Shown: positions 32,748 through 40,404, counted from the stretch's first letter. The stretch is 43,275 bases of DNA from an uncultured delta proteobacterium (GCA_903885795.1 CAISJV010000067.1:1-43275); one strand, 5' to 3'. Program-made: numbers and translations. The notes: generated by a model not told the origin, from the letters alone.

Positions 32748-32909
32748 TTAATTTCGATTTTTATTTTCTTCAATTAACGCCTTTTCGGCTACTGCTCTGA
32801 ACCACTGCGCCATGGAGATCCGCTTCTCGTCAGTGATTTCCTTGATCTGTCTGAAAACCTCTTCGGGCAGAGCTACTGTCAACGGTCTGGTAAAACATGC
32901 TTCTCTCAT
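32748..32909 (-). CDS. Ribbon-helix-helix protein, 53 aa
   Basis: Start at 32909 (AAGAAAGGAAA upstream) rather than 32933. MREACFTRPLTVALPEEVFR, then QIKEITDEKRISMAQWFRAV is the strand-helix-helix order of CopG/Arc proteins. Length and layout are the same as the protein at 14959-15120. Directly upstream of the primase-helicase gene (17 bp), so it may control replication. Confidence 0.72.
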   Translation of the reverse strand: MREACFTRPLTVALPEEVFRQIKEITDEKRISMAQWFRAVAEKALIEENKNRN

Positions 32910-33031
32910 TTGGTTTTTTCCTTTCTTGAACATTGAATTTGATGAAAAATATCTTCATCATTCATTTGTTCTCGAAGCGGGTAGATGTTAGTTTTAAATT
33001 TCGCGAGTTTGTTTCTGGCGTAGCTGCATAG

Positions 33032-33074
33032 AAAAAGGGGCTCATTCCCGGTTAAGAGAGATGAGCCCCTTTTA
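33032..33074. terminator. Terminator hairpin, GGGGCTCAT stem
   Basis: AAAAAGGGGCTCAT (33032-33045) and ATGAGCCCCTTTT (33061-33073): a 13-bp stem with A and T runs on both sides and the loop TCCCGGTTAAGAGAG. It ends the 349-aa gene transcript. The loop is shared with 34190-34221. Confidence 0.8.
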
Positions 33075-33110
33075 TTCATGTACAGGCTGTTATAAACTTA
33101 GACGTGTCTT

Positions 33111-34160
33111 CTATTCTGATTCAGGCACGTAGTCTTGAAAAATCTCTTCGACATGCTTTATCAGAGCCATCACCTGTTCGCGGATCTCCGAAGCGTAGCT
33201 AAACTTGTCCATTGTTGATGATTCGATGAAATCTTTAACCGGCGCATCGTGAAGCTGAATGCCAACACAATAAGGTATTCGTGATTTCACATTCACTTTC
33301 ATTTTACATCCAGGGTAACGCCTTGCGAGCTCTTCCTTTTTGTCCTTAATGAGCCAGTTCATCTCCGGACAATTATACTCGACATAGAGTCTCATAAAGA
33401 GTCCCTTTTCTGTCCATTTGGGTATAGCAAGAAAAGGAATTGTTGAATCTTCTTCATATTGGTCAGTAATCAACGGGCTTTCACAGGCTTTTTCGACAGT
33501 ATAATGTTGGAAAGCATCGTAATAACATTCCCATATGCCATTCTCACACTCTGATCGAGGCGGTAATTTATCTGATATATGCACACCTATGTTTATTGGC
33601 CAAGATAAGAACCATAATGCATCATCATTTTTCTTCGCACAATCTTCATCAATCATTACATCAATCCAAGATATCGTATTTTTGAAAGTCGTGCTCCTAA
33701 GCATGATAGTAGATCGTGCCATGCAGTCGACCATGATTTCAAGTTTCGATGGCCATGCAAGCGGCTCAAAAAACAAGACAATTTTCGCAGAGCAAACGTC
33801 ATCCAAACCATACAATGCATCAAGAATCTGATCCCACAATAAAGTGGTTGATGAAATATCAATGCTCCATTTTCTAATCAAACCCCTTTCTATTTGCCTA
33901 ACCATTACGATTATTCTTTGTCGATTGGCTCCAAACTGAGTTATGGATTCTATGTCAACAAAATCAAATATCCTTTTATCCTCATGAATAAGTCTTCGTC
34001 TGATAGCTTCATGGACTATCCTATTTATCGTTTCAGGTTTGAGGAAATACTCCTTCCAGTCCGGACCGAGATATTCCAGAACAGAAGGCTTCTTGATCGA
34101 TTTAGGGATTTTGTCTCCGCTATTATCAACGGCATTGTTTTCTTTATCTTCGTGGGTCAT
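33111..34160 (-). CDS. Hypothetical protein, 349 aa
   Basis: Not recognised. N-terminal 100 residues: LEYLGPDWKEYFLKPETINR, then a strand-rich segment (RQRIIVMVRQIERGLIRKWS, LLWDQILDALYGLDDV) resembling the 315-aa protein at 13991. The middle has GIWECYYDAFQHYTVEKACE and the C-terminus DFIESSTMDKFSYASEIREQ, mostly helical. No signal peptide or membrane segment. ATGGAGG precedes the start. Framed by hairpins at 33032 and 34190. Possibly a DNA-related enzyme, but there is no motif to prove it. Confidence 0.55.
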   Translation of the reverse strand: MTHEDKENNAVDNSGDKIPKSIKKPSVLEYLGPDWKEYFLKPETINRIVHEAIRRRLIHEDKRIFDFVDIESITQFGANRQRIIVMVRQIERGLIRKWSIDISSTTLLWDQILDALYGLDDVCSAKIVLFFEPLAWPSKLEIMVDCMARSTIMLRSTTFKNTISWIDVMIDEDCAKKNDDALWFLSWPINIGVHISDKLPPRSECENGIWECYYDAFQHYTVEKACESPLITDQYEEDSTIPFLAIPKWTEKGLFMRLYVEYNCPEMNWLIKDKKEELARRYPGCKMKVNVKSRIPYCVGIQLHDAPVKDFIESSTMDKFSYASEIREQVMALIKHVEEIFQDYVPESE

Positions 34161-34186
34161 GATAAATTTCCTCCATGTTTAAAATG

Positions 34187-34226
34187 AAAGTGGCCATCCC
34201 CCCGGTTAAGAGAATGGCCACCTTTT
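34187..34226. terminator. Hairpin between unknown genes, GTGGCCAT stem
   Basis: GTGGCCAT (34190-34197) pairs with ATGGCCAC (34214-34221). The loop contains CCCGGTTAAGAGA as in 33032-33074, while the stem is different. It lies between the 325-codon gene stop and the next start. Confidence 0.7.
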
Positions 34227-34253
34227 ATGTTGGTTAAGTTTCCTGTTTTTATC

Positions 34254-35228
34254 CTACCACTTGATTCCGCCCTTGTAGTAATCGTCCTTCAACGCAAAAT
34301 CATCACCTTCAATGTATATCTGGATAAACGACATGCTGGGATCAACATCTGTTGGTGATTCAATGGCATATGCCATTTTAACCATCTCAAGCTCAGGATA
34401 AACCCTGCGATAGCAATAAACATAGGTTTCCGGAGTGGCATCCGGTTTTAGATCTATGATACTTAACTTTACCGTTTCTCCATTCTTGATAGCATCGAGT
34501 TTACCGACATTTTCGGGTTTGACAAAATATTCGTATGACCATTTGATTCGACTTCCTGTTCCATCAGCACCAAAAGACAACAGATCCATCAGAAACTCAG
34601 GCATGCCTAATTCTGTAAGCCCATGAGTGTGTGTCGAGAAAGCAGGGGTCTCGAGACAAGCATCTATGGTAAATTGATGCTCTTTGGTTGTCTTTGCCGC
34701 TACCCATGTCCCATTCGACCCAAGTAATTGCGGAGGTATAGTATCCCTTGTTGAATAACATACATCCATGATTGACTGGGGCGTCTCATTAGTAAATATG
34801 AGAGTCGCGATGAAGGGCATGTATTTGTGGCCAACGCCAAGGTTATGAGACATAATCCATTTAAACACCTTCTTATTTAGAAAGTTGTCTATCACTTTAA
34901 TTCCTGACCGCAGCCCAAGTATTCGTGGACCAGAATCGATTATAAAGTGGTTGAATAACAGATTGCAGTTGATGTGATTGATCAATTCGTATAGAGCCGG
35001 GAGCTTCTCAGCCGGTAAATCTGCATATTGCATCAATACTTCGGCCTTATTGTCTGCTGGGTCATACGAGAAAACGATATTCATATTGTAACCGGGATAT
35101 TTACGCTTAGAGAGCCCGAAAAGGATACCACCTTCGTCCTTCTCATCCAAAATCTTCAATCCGAGATCTTTGATACATTGTTTCATGTCATTAAAGATCT
35201 GTTTGTTTATTTTATTAATATCTTTCAT
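34254..35228 (-). CDS. YbjN-like N-terminal domain protein, 324 aa
   Basis: Start taken at 35228 (AGAAGGAGATGTAAAT upstream) rather than 35351. Residues 1-140 resemble the YbjN/type III secretion chaperone-like fold: MNIVFSYDPADNKAEVLMQY, LPAEKLPALYELINHINCNL, GLRSGIKVIDNFLNKKVFKW. The C-terminal half contains FSTHTHGLTELGMPEFLMDL, recalling DUF4262-type proteins, then strands. Function unknown. The leader of about 120 bp to the left of the start has no hairpin as clean as those of its neighbours. Confidence 0.55.
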   Translation of the reverse strand: MKDINKINKQIFNDMKQCIKDLGLKILDEKDEGGILFGLSKRKYPGYNMNIVFSYDPADNKAEVLMQYADLPAEKLPALYELINHINCNLLFNHFIIDSGPRILGLRSGIKVIDNFLNKKVFKWIMSHNLGVGHKYMPFIATLIFTNETPQSIMDVCYSTRDTIPPQLLGSNGTWVAAKTTKEHQFTIDACLETPAFSTHTHGLTELGMPEFLMDLLSFGADGTGSRIKWSYEYFVKPENVGKLDAIKNGETVKLSIIDLKPDATPETYVYCYRRVYPELEMVKMAYAIESPTDVDPSMSFIQIYIEGDDFALKDDYYKGGIKW

Positions 35229-35426
35229 ATTTACATCTCCTTCTGAGTAACTTCGTTGGAGTTCCTCAATGATAAAGCGCCAGCCAGGGCATGGTCGCTT
35301 ATTGTTGACTGATTCTGGGCAATAAAAAAAGGGCGCCCCACCTGGAGACAACCCCCTTCGCTCATAATTAACCGCATTTTTTGGATTACGTCATCGATTT
35401 AGCTCATTCATTCCCTCCTTTCTCTG

Positions 35427-35450
35427 AAATACGCAGGATCCGGCGCTTTT
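35427..35450. repeat. Dispersed GATC palindrome, copy 7
   Basis: AAATACGCAGGATCCGGCGC, then TTTT. It stands just after the stop of the transglycosylase-like gene. Confidence 0.72.
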
Positions 35451-35456
35451 CTGGTT

Positions 35457-36353
35457 TTACACAAGCGGTATTCCGCGCTTAATCCGCTCCTCATTGATTC
35501 TTCGTTCCAATTCCGTGAAGAATCGGGTGTTGACGAGTTGCATATGAAACTTTTCATTATAACCGCAGAGATCGCCATAGGTCAGGCCGAAGGTCTTGAA
35601 GAGATATTCCTCCAATTCTTTCCGCCATGGATATTCGGTAAAATGAAATTGCCGCTTTCCTTCGTCTCCGGATTTCTCCTGAATGGGGCCGCTGATATAG
35701 ATCTTGTTCATTTTGTAAAGGTCGTCATATTCATCGTTCCAGTAGAGAATGCAACCATAGGCCCCTGTTGCAGCCCATGAAGTTGTGTCGCATGAAGCCA
35801 CCGGAACCTGAATCAGCCAATCAAATTTAGATCCGCCAAACCAATGGATTTTGATCTTCTGGTTTCCCCACTTTTTAATCCTGTCAATTGCGTACCGAAA
35901 ATCATCGAAATTGCTGCTCTGGCTTGATCCGAGCGCCAGCCAGTCATACTTTTCAGCGTTGATGTAATATGGGATCTCCTGATCGAAGAAATTATGGACA
36001 ACCGGCACCGGCCTGAGGCCTCTATATTCCATGATGATCTGGTTCACGATGTTGTTATTGAATCCTTTGTCGCTGAAATCTGTGTCGAAGTTGAAGATGA
36101 GGTCATACAGATGCCCCCACATTTGAAAATGGGAAATAACCGATTCAAATGTAAGATTCGAAGAGCCTTTTGCTACCGACCACGCTCCCGAATCACCGAA
36201 GATCCTTCTCACCATGTACCGAAAGTCAACAAGGAAGCCGCTCCGTTCCTGTTCATTGTAAGCAACGGAAAGCAGCACATTCAAAGGGGCCTTGAAAATC
36301 TCGTAATACCTTTGCAAAACCGCAAGGGATAGAGACGCATGGAAAAGATTCAT
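35457..36353 (-). CDS. DpdA/TGT-like base transglycosylase, 298 aa
   Basis: Start at 36353 (AAGGAGG upstream). Two catalytic-type motifs of the tRNA-guanine transglycosylase barrel are visible: IFGDSGAWSVAKGSS (D-S-G-A near residue 55) and, 130 residues later, WFGGSKFDWLIQVPVASCDT followed by TSW (the D-T/S-T-S-W motif). In phages, such short TGT-like proteins (DpdA) insert 7-deazaguanine bases into DNA. Between them, HNFFDQEIPYYINAEKYDWL and GSSQSSNFDDFRYAI fit the barrel. No preQ0 synthesis genes are in the window, so a substrate must come from the host. The zinc site of bacterial TGT is not seen. A tRNA substrate is the alternative. Confidence 0.6.
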   Translation of the reverse strand: MNLFHASLSLAVLQRYYEIFKAPLNVLLSVAYNEQERSGFLVDFRYMVRRIFGDSGAWSVAKGSSNLTFESVISHFQMWGHLYDLIFNFDTDFSDKGFNNNIVNQIIMEYRGLRPVPVVHNFFDQEIPYYINAEKYDWLALGSSQSSNFDDFRYAIDRIKKWGNQKIKIHWFGGSKFDWLIQVPVASCDTTSWAATGAYGCILYWNDEYDDLYKMNKIYISGPIQEKSGDEGKRQFHFTEYPWRKELEEYLFKTFGLTYGDLCGYNEKFHMQLVNTRFFTELERRINEERIKRGIPLV

Positions 36354-36373
36354 GATATTTTCCTCCTTATGAA

Positions 36374-36415
36374 AAGGTGCTCCCCACCCCTGATATGAAA
36401 AGAGATGGGGAGCAC
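36374..36415. terminator. Hairpin, GTGCTCCCCA stem
   Basis: GTGCTCCCCA (36377-36386) pairs with TGGGGAGCAC (36406-36415). The loop ends in AAAAGAGA. It stands 10-20 nt before the ribosome binding site of the transglycosylase-like gene and after the stop of the 354-aa gene. Confidence 0.75.
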
Positions 36416-36426
36416 AGGTTAAGTGA

Positions 36427-37491
36427 TTAGATTTCGATGGTATTGTGAGCTTTCTGGAGTGCCTCAATCTTCTTTTGAAGGTTTTCCAGAGATTCCATGT
36501 CCACCCTATCCAATTGTTCGCTGTCATCCAGGATGTAATCGATGGTTTTGATCAATCTGTTCGACAGGCTGTTGAAGTCCTTAAACCTTTCTTCTTCCTT
36601 TTCAGCTTTCTTGCCTCTGTTCAGGGAAAGGTTTTCGAGATGCTTTTTAACATCACCGCCACATTCTTTAATGGTCACAAGCCGGCTTATAAGTGCCTTA
36701 TCGAAAGAGATGTGATTCAGAGTAAGGTCACGAACAAGGGTTGGATCGGCTTCTATTTCATGCTTTGTCAGTCGATCTTGATTAAGCGCCGTATCTACCA
36801 GCTGTTTGAACTCTTCAAGGTCAAACTCCTTGGTCAGATCTATCTGGATTTTATGCCTGAAAAGGAATGATCCGATCTGATCAATGCCTTCAATCTCTTT
36901 TGTCGCGCTGCAAAGGACATCAAGACGATCAATTCCGAGGAATGTGTAGAGGTGGCAATCCTTCCTTCTCGCCAGATTCATAAATTTTTCACGGCTTCGC
37001 TTGCTGATGAAGGATACCTTCTTTGCCGCCCAATCACCCCAGATGTATCCCGCCTTTTTGACCAGGAATTTCATCCGCAAGAGGATCTTTCCGATGAAGA
37101 TGGCCCATTCTGCTTTGTTCTTCAGAGTGATGTGATCATAGGTATTGAAATCGGCTACATTCATCTTGAGGTATTTGACACCCTCATCAAGAAGCTGCTT
37201 ATAATCTGGTGCAGGTTCTTTCATCTTTGCCTTCCAGATTTCCAGGGCCTTTTCACTCTCCGCTGGAATTTCCGGTCTGGCCTTTGATATGTCATACCCG
37301 GAGATTCCGTAATGGTCCCCAAAGTCACGTCGGTAAGCCGCCAGATCGAGTCCTGTAGTCGGAGGGGAAGGGGGCTTTGGGGATTCGCTGCCATAGCCAC
37401 CTGAGGTTTCTGGGCCGAACATTGCTGCTTCCGGTAATTTGGTTGCTTCCGGAACGATACTGCCACTTGGTACATTTTGATTATTACTCAT
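36427..37491 (-). CDS. DUF3102-like plasmid protein, 354 aa
   Basis: Residues about 125-210 resemble DUF3102/KfrA-like regions: KNKAEWAIFIGKILLRMKFL, then KAGYIWGDWAAKKVSFISKR, SREKFMNLARRKDCHLYTFL. In that family a GxW-x-W segment followed by an F-S-x-R-T/S helix mediates DNA-related contacts. N-terminal 60 residues are proline/glycine-rich, and the C-terminus (about 305-354) is a coiled coil (NRLIKTIDYILDDSEQLDRV). AGGAGCTAAAATC precedes the start. First gene of the leftward group beside the integration site. Confidence 0.55.
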   Translation of the reverse strand: MSNNQNVPSGSIVPEATKLPEAAMFGPETSGGYGSESPKPPSPPTTGLDLAAYRRDFGDHYGISGYDISKARPEIPAESEKALEIWKAKMKEPAPDYKQLLDEGVKYLKMNVADFNTYDHITLKNKAEWAIFIGKILLRMKFLVKKAGYIWGDWAAKKVSFISKRSREKFMNLARRKDCHLYTFLGIDRLDVLCSATKEIEGIDQIGSFLFRHKIQIDLTKEFDLEEFKQLVDTALNQDRLTKHEIEADPTLVRDLTLNHISFDKALISRLVTIKECGGDVKKHLENLSLNRGKKAEKEEERFKDFNSLSNRLIKTIDYILDDSEQLDRVDMESLENLQKKIEALQKAHNTIEI

Positions 37492-37530
37492 GATTTTAGC
37501 TCCTATATTTTTTTGTTAGTTGTCAGTGAA

Positions 37531-37562
37531 ACAAAAAAGCCGCCCAGAAATTCTGAGCGGCT
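37531..37562 (-). terminator. Terminator AGCCGC stem
   Basis: AGCCGC (37538-37543) pairs with GCGGCT (37557-37562), extended by CAGAA/TTCTG. On the minus strand a T run follows, so it stops transcripts from the right before the 354-aa gene. Confidence 0.72.
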
Positions 37563-37628
37563 CAACTTGGAACGCTTACTTCGGAAATATTTTTTTATGT
37601 GGTGGGCAGATTTACCTCCTTTCTAAAC

Positions 37629-37656
37629 AAAAAAACGCAGGATCCGGCGCTTTTTT
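37629..37656. repeat. Dispersed GATC palindrome, copy 8
   Basis: A run, CGCAGGATCCGGCG, then CTTTTTT. Rightmost copy; none is seen in 37.7-43.3 kb. Confidence 0.75.
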
Positions 37657-37673
37657 GAATCAGTGATTTAAAA

Positions 37674-37699
37674 TAAAAAAGCCCCTAAAGAAGGGGCTC
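37674..37699 (-). terminator. Terminator AGCCCC / GGGGCT
   Basis: Six perfect pairs around CTAAAGAA, with an A run on the left that becomes a T run on the minus strand. It follows the selC 3' fragment in that direction. Confidence 0.72.
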
Positions 37700-37850
37700 T
37701 ATTTAAACATAATATTGGTGGTGTATATTGCCGCCTCATACCATGAGGAGGGCAGGGCGGAATCAATATAAATCAAACACACCAATCCGGTTATCGGATC
37801 GGCATCGGATCGGTTCTGAGAAGAGAAACTGTTGAAATCTGTAGATAAAA

Positions 37851-37892
37851 TGGCGGAAGTGCATGGGAATCGAACCCATACCTCCACGTTCA
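37851..37892 (-). tRNA. 3'-end fragment of selC (tRNA-Sec)
   Basis: Read on the minus strand: T-stem ATGGG, loop TTCGATT, CCCAT, then GCACTTCC, G and CCA. The 12 nt after the T-stem mean an 8-bp acceptor stem, a tRNA-Sec feature. No 5' half (GGAAGTGC) is found to the right. It is therefore only the end copied by an integration event: an attachment-site remnant rather than a functional tRNA. Confidence 0.72.
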
Positions 37893-38007
37893 ATGTCTTC
37901 ATGTAATAGATTCATAGAATACTATTGGCTCTTGTCTTTTTTTCCATATTGTATCAATTGTGTATCAGTATCATTTCTAATTAAACAAAAACAGATAGTT
38001 ATAAAGC

Positions 38008-38040
38008 AGGGCGGGGGTTCGATTCCCCCCGCCTCCACCA
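38008..38040 (+). ncRNA. 3'-end fragment of ssrA (tmRNA)
   Basis: T-stem GGGGG, loop TTCGATT, CCCCC, then CGCCTCC, A and CCA. Paired with the usual tmRNA 5' end GGGGGCG the acceptor stem would have the G3-U70 wobble required for alanine charging. No tmRNA body is found to the left (the 300 bp hold no tag sequence or pseudoknots). It is an attachment-site remnant for tmRNA-targeting integrases. Confidence 0.78.
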
Positions 38041-38071
38041 GATGACAATCCAGCAAGGTCCAAAGAAGTGC

Positions 38072-38099
38072 AAAACCCGCTAGAAATAGCGGGTTTTTT
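38072..38099 (+). terminator. Intrinsic terminator after the ssrA fragment
   Basis: AAAACCCGCTAGAAATAGCG, then GGTTTTTT: CCCGCTA pairs with TAGCGGG, followed by six T. Probably the original tmRNA terminator. Confidence 0.88.
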
Positions 38100-38140
38100 C
38101 TTGCCACTTGTCCGAGGATGTGCTATAGGGTTATCTGAAT

Positions 38141-38206
38141 CCGGTGTTTTTGGGTATAGAAACACCGGGAGCATATATCCAATCCAAACACCGTATACCC
38201 AAAGTG
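38141..38206. promoter_or_regulatory. Inverted repeats upstream of the integrase gene
   Basis: CCGGTGTTTTTGGGTATA (38141-38158) is followed by AAACACCGG (38160-38168) and, after 22 bp, by AACACCGTATACCCAAA. The second and third are inverted copies of the first. Likely binding sites for the integrase or a regulator controlling it. Confidence 0.5.
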
Positions 38207-38218
38207 GAGGAAATTGCC

Positions 38219-39448
38219 ATGCCAAAACGGATACTACCTCTATCGGACATGCAGGTCAGTAAAATAAAACCTCAACCCAAGCAGATAACTTTATTTGATG
38301 GTGGAGGACTTTTTCTTTTGGTTACACCATCGGGTGGTAAGTTGTGGCGATTCAAGTATCGTTTCGAGGGTAAGGAAAAGCTGCTCGCTTTAGGAACCTA
38401 TCCTGAAATATCCCTCGCTGATGCCAGACAACGTAGAGATGAAGCCCGAAAGCAAATTTCCCATAATATAGATCCGGGAGTCCTCCGTAAGGCTATGAAG
38501 CAAGCAGAGACCGAAGAAACAGAGACCTTCGAGGTTATAGCCCGTGAATGGCATGCGAAATTCACCCCGACATGGACCCCTGGGCATACCGCCACGATCA
38601 TGGGCCGTCTGGAACGCGATATTTTCCCTTGGATTGGCAAACGACCGGTTGCTGCAATCAAGGCTCCTGAACTTTTGACAGTCCTTCGCAGGATAGAAAG
38701 CAGGGGTGCTTTAGAATCGGCGCACCGAATCAGAACCATTGCTGGGCAGGTTTTTCGATATGCCGTTGCTACGGGAAGAGCCGAACGGGACCCAGCAGCC
38801 GACCTTCGAGGAGCATTGCCACAGCCGGGGGAAAAACATCATGCAGCGATAACAGACCCGAAGGAGGTCGCCCCACTTCTAAAGGCTATAGATGGCTATC
38901 AAGGGCATTTCGTCGTAAAGTGCGCCTTGAGACTTGCTCCTATGTTCTTTGTGCGTCCTGGGGAACTACGCAATGCAGAATGGGCGGAAGTTGATCTTGA
39001 CGAAGCTGTCTGGGCGATACCAAAGCACAAGATGAAGATGAAGCAGGATCACATTGTCCCCCTATCCAATCAAGCCATTGAAATATTGACGGAACTGAAA
39101 GAACTGACAGGATCAAGCAGATATGTGTTTCCGTCAGGGCGCTCATTTGTAAGGCCTATGTCGAATAATGCCATACTTGCTGCACTACGCCGTATGGGAT
39201 ACGACAAGGATACCATGACGGGGCATGGCTTTAGGGCTATGGCCAGAACCATTCTTGACGAAGTGTTACAGGTGAGACCTGATTTCATAGAACATCAGCT
39301 TGCCCATGCTGTCAGAGACCCAAATGGCAGAGCTTACAATCGGACAGCACACTTGGCCGAACGTCGGAAGATGATGCAGACATGGGCGAACTATCTTGAT
39401 GAGTTGAAGGTGGGGGCTAAAGTAATAACGTTCCAGAAGGTAAAATGA
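38219..39448 (+). CDS. P4-type tyrosine integrase, 409 aa
   Basis: Site-specific recombinase of the P4/CP4-57 family. Start at 38219 (GGAGG upstream); the upstream extension to 38144 is unsupported. N-terminal DUF4102: DGGGLFLLVTPSGGKLWRFK, then KYRFEGKEKLLALGTYPEIS. Catalytic residues: Arg in FVRPGELRNAEW, Lys in KMKMKQDHIVPLS, His-x-x-Arg in GHGFRAMART, and Tyr in GRAYNRTAHL. It lies right after the tmRNA end and reads away from it, the standard layout for elements that integrate into the ssrA 3' end, so a second small or decayed element may extend to the right. Confidence 0.92.
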   Translation: MPKRILPLSDMQVSKIKPQPKQITLFDGGGLFLLVTPSGGKLWRFKYRFEGKEKLLALGTYPEISLADARQRRDEARKQISHNIDPGVLRKAMKQAETEETETFEVIAREWHAKFTPTWTPGHTATIMGRLERDIFPWIGKRPVAAIKAPELLTVLRRIESRGALESAHRIRTIAGQVFRYAVATGRAERDPAADLRGALPQPGEKHHAAITDPKEVAPLLKAIDGYQGHFVVKCALRLAPMFFVRPGELRNAEWAEVDLDEAVWAIPKHKMKMKQDHIVPLSNQAIEILTELKELTGSSRYVFPSGRSFVRPMSNNAILAALRRMGYDKDTMTGHGFRAMARTILDEVLQVRPDFIEHQLAHAVRDPNGRAYNRTAHLAERRKMMQTWANYLDELKVGAKVITFQKVK

Positions 39449-40010
39449 CTGCATAGAAATTCAATTAAGAGAATACTAAACACAGGGCAACTTACCCATA
39501 GCCTTGGGCCTCTAAAATCCTCCAGTTCCGAACAACATCAAGAGTATTGCAGGTGAGATGAAAAGTTCGATGACCGAAAAGAACGAAGCAATCAAAATCC
39601 CCCAAAAAGGCAGCAGTACGAGTGTGACGGTTAGGTATAATCTTTTTGATAAACAGGCTGAACAATAATCATACAGTTTATTATGGGAGGACAACGATGG
39701 AAATTTTCATCCTGATCATGGGCACCGGGACATATTTATATAAAACCCATGCTTTGGTCGTTTTTGATAAAAGCTTCTCCCACTGCTTTCCTTGAGTATG
39801 ACCGGTCAGAAAAATAATTCCTGAATTTTCAGGAAAATATTGATATCTTTGAGCTTTTATTGATCTGATATTGTCGGGATAGGTAGCGGCAAAGAGTATC
39901 TAACCAGCTGATTTCGTGTCGCAGGGGAATTATTGGTGAGACTCAATAGTCGGGTATCTCTTTCAGAAAACATCATTCAGTGGAAATTCCCCTCATCAGA
40001 TCTATGTACA
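39449..40010. other. Intergenic region after the integrase
   Basis: Contains one doubtful small ORF (39697-39795) and a hairpin TTCCTGAA/TTCAGGAA (39818-39835). No copy of the tmRNA or selC end that could mark the distal attachment site was found here. Confidence 0.5.
39697..39795 (+). CDS. Possible 32-aa peptide, fragment of a membrane protein
   Basis: ATG at 39697 with GGGAGGAC upstream; MEIFILIMGTGTYLYKTHAL, then VVFDKSFSHCFP. It has an N-terminal hydrophobic stretch. Probably a truncated gene start left by rearrangement. Confidence 0.3.
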   Translation: MEIFILIMGTGTYLYKTHALVVFDKSFSHCFP

Positions 40011-40379
40011 TCATGGTACTTTTAATCCAAACGTATGGCATGATGAACACTGATCGACCGAGGGTTTATGGGCATGATGACAGGCATCGCAGGCCAGATC
40101 TCCCTGATGGGAGGCATGGGGATTATGTTCAGCCTTTTTGGTTCGCTCGGCAAGTTTTGCATAAGGACCATGACAGTTGGTACACACGGTAGCAGGTAAG
40201 CTCGCCTTCTGAGGACTTTCTTTGTGGCACGAATTACAAGTCATCCCTCTGACCTGGTGCCGGTCTGCCAAATAATTATTTTTATCATCTCCTGCGGCCA
40301 TTCCAATATAAAAGGAAACATTCAATGCCACAAGCAGCGCGAAGGGGAAAAGGATCTTATATTTAAATAGTGTCTGCAT
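40011..40379 (-). CDS. Tetraheme c-type cytochrome (FccA-type heme domain), 122 aa
   Basis: Signal peptide MQTLFKYKILFPFALLVALN and four CxxCH sites: CNSCH, CTNCH, CDACH and CSSCH. The spacing and the block NPHASHQGDLACDACHHAHK match the N-terminal heme domain of Shewanella flavocytochrome c fumarate reductase, which passes electrons to a flavin. Here the heme part is a separate protein. Periplasmic. AGAGGATATCTAAG precedes the start. It lies 76 bp downstream of the flavoprotein gene, on the same strand, with a hairpin between. Confidence 0.9.
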   Translation of the reverse strand: MQTLFKYKILFPFALLVALNVSFYIGMAAGDDKNNYLADRHQVRGMTCNSCHKESPQKASLPATVCTNCHGPYAKLAERTKKAEHNPHASHQGDLACDACHHAHKPSVDQCSSCHTFGLKVP

Positions 40380-40404
40380 CTTAGATATCCTCTGAAAATT
40401 TGTT

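Noticed and set aside
37699-37902. Minus-strand ORF of 67 aa
   Set aside because: It reads through the selC fragment and has no ribosome binding site; the tRNA-end interpretation explains the sequence.
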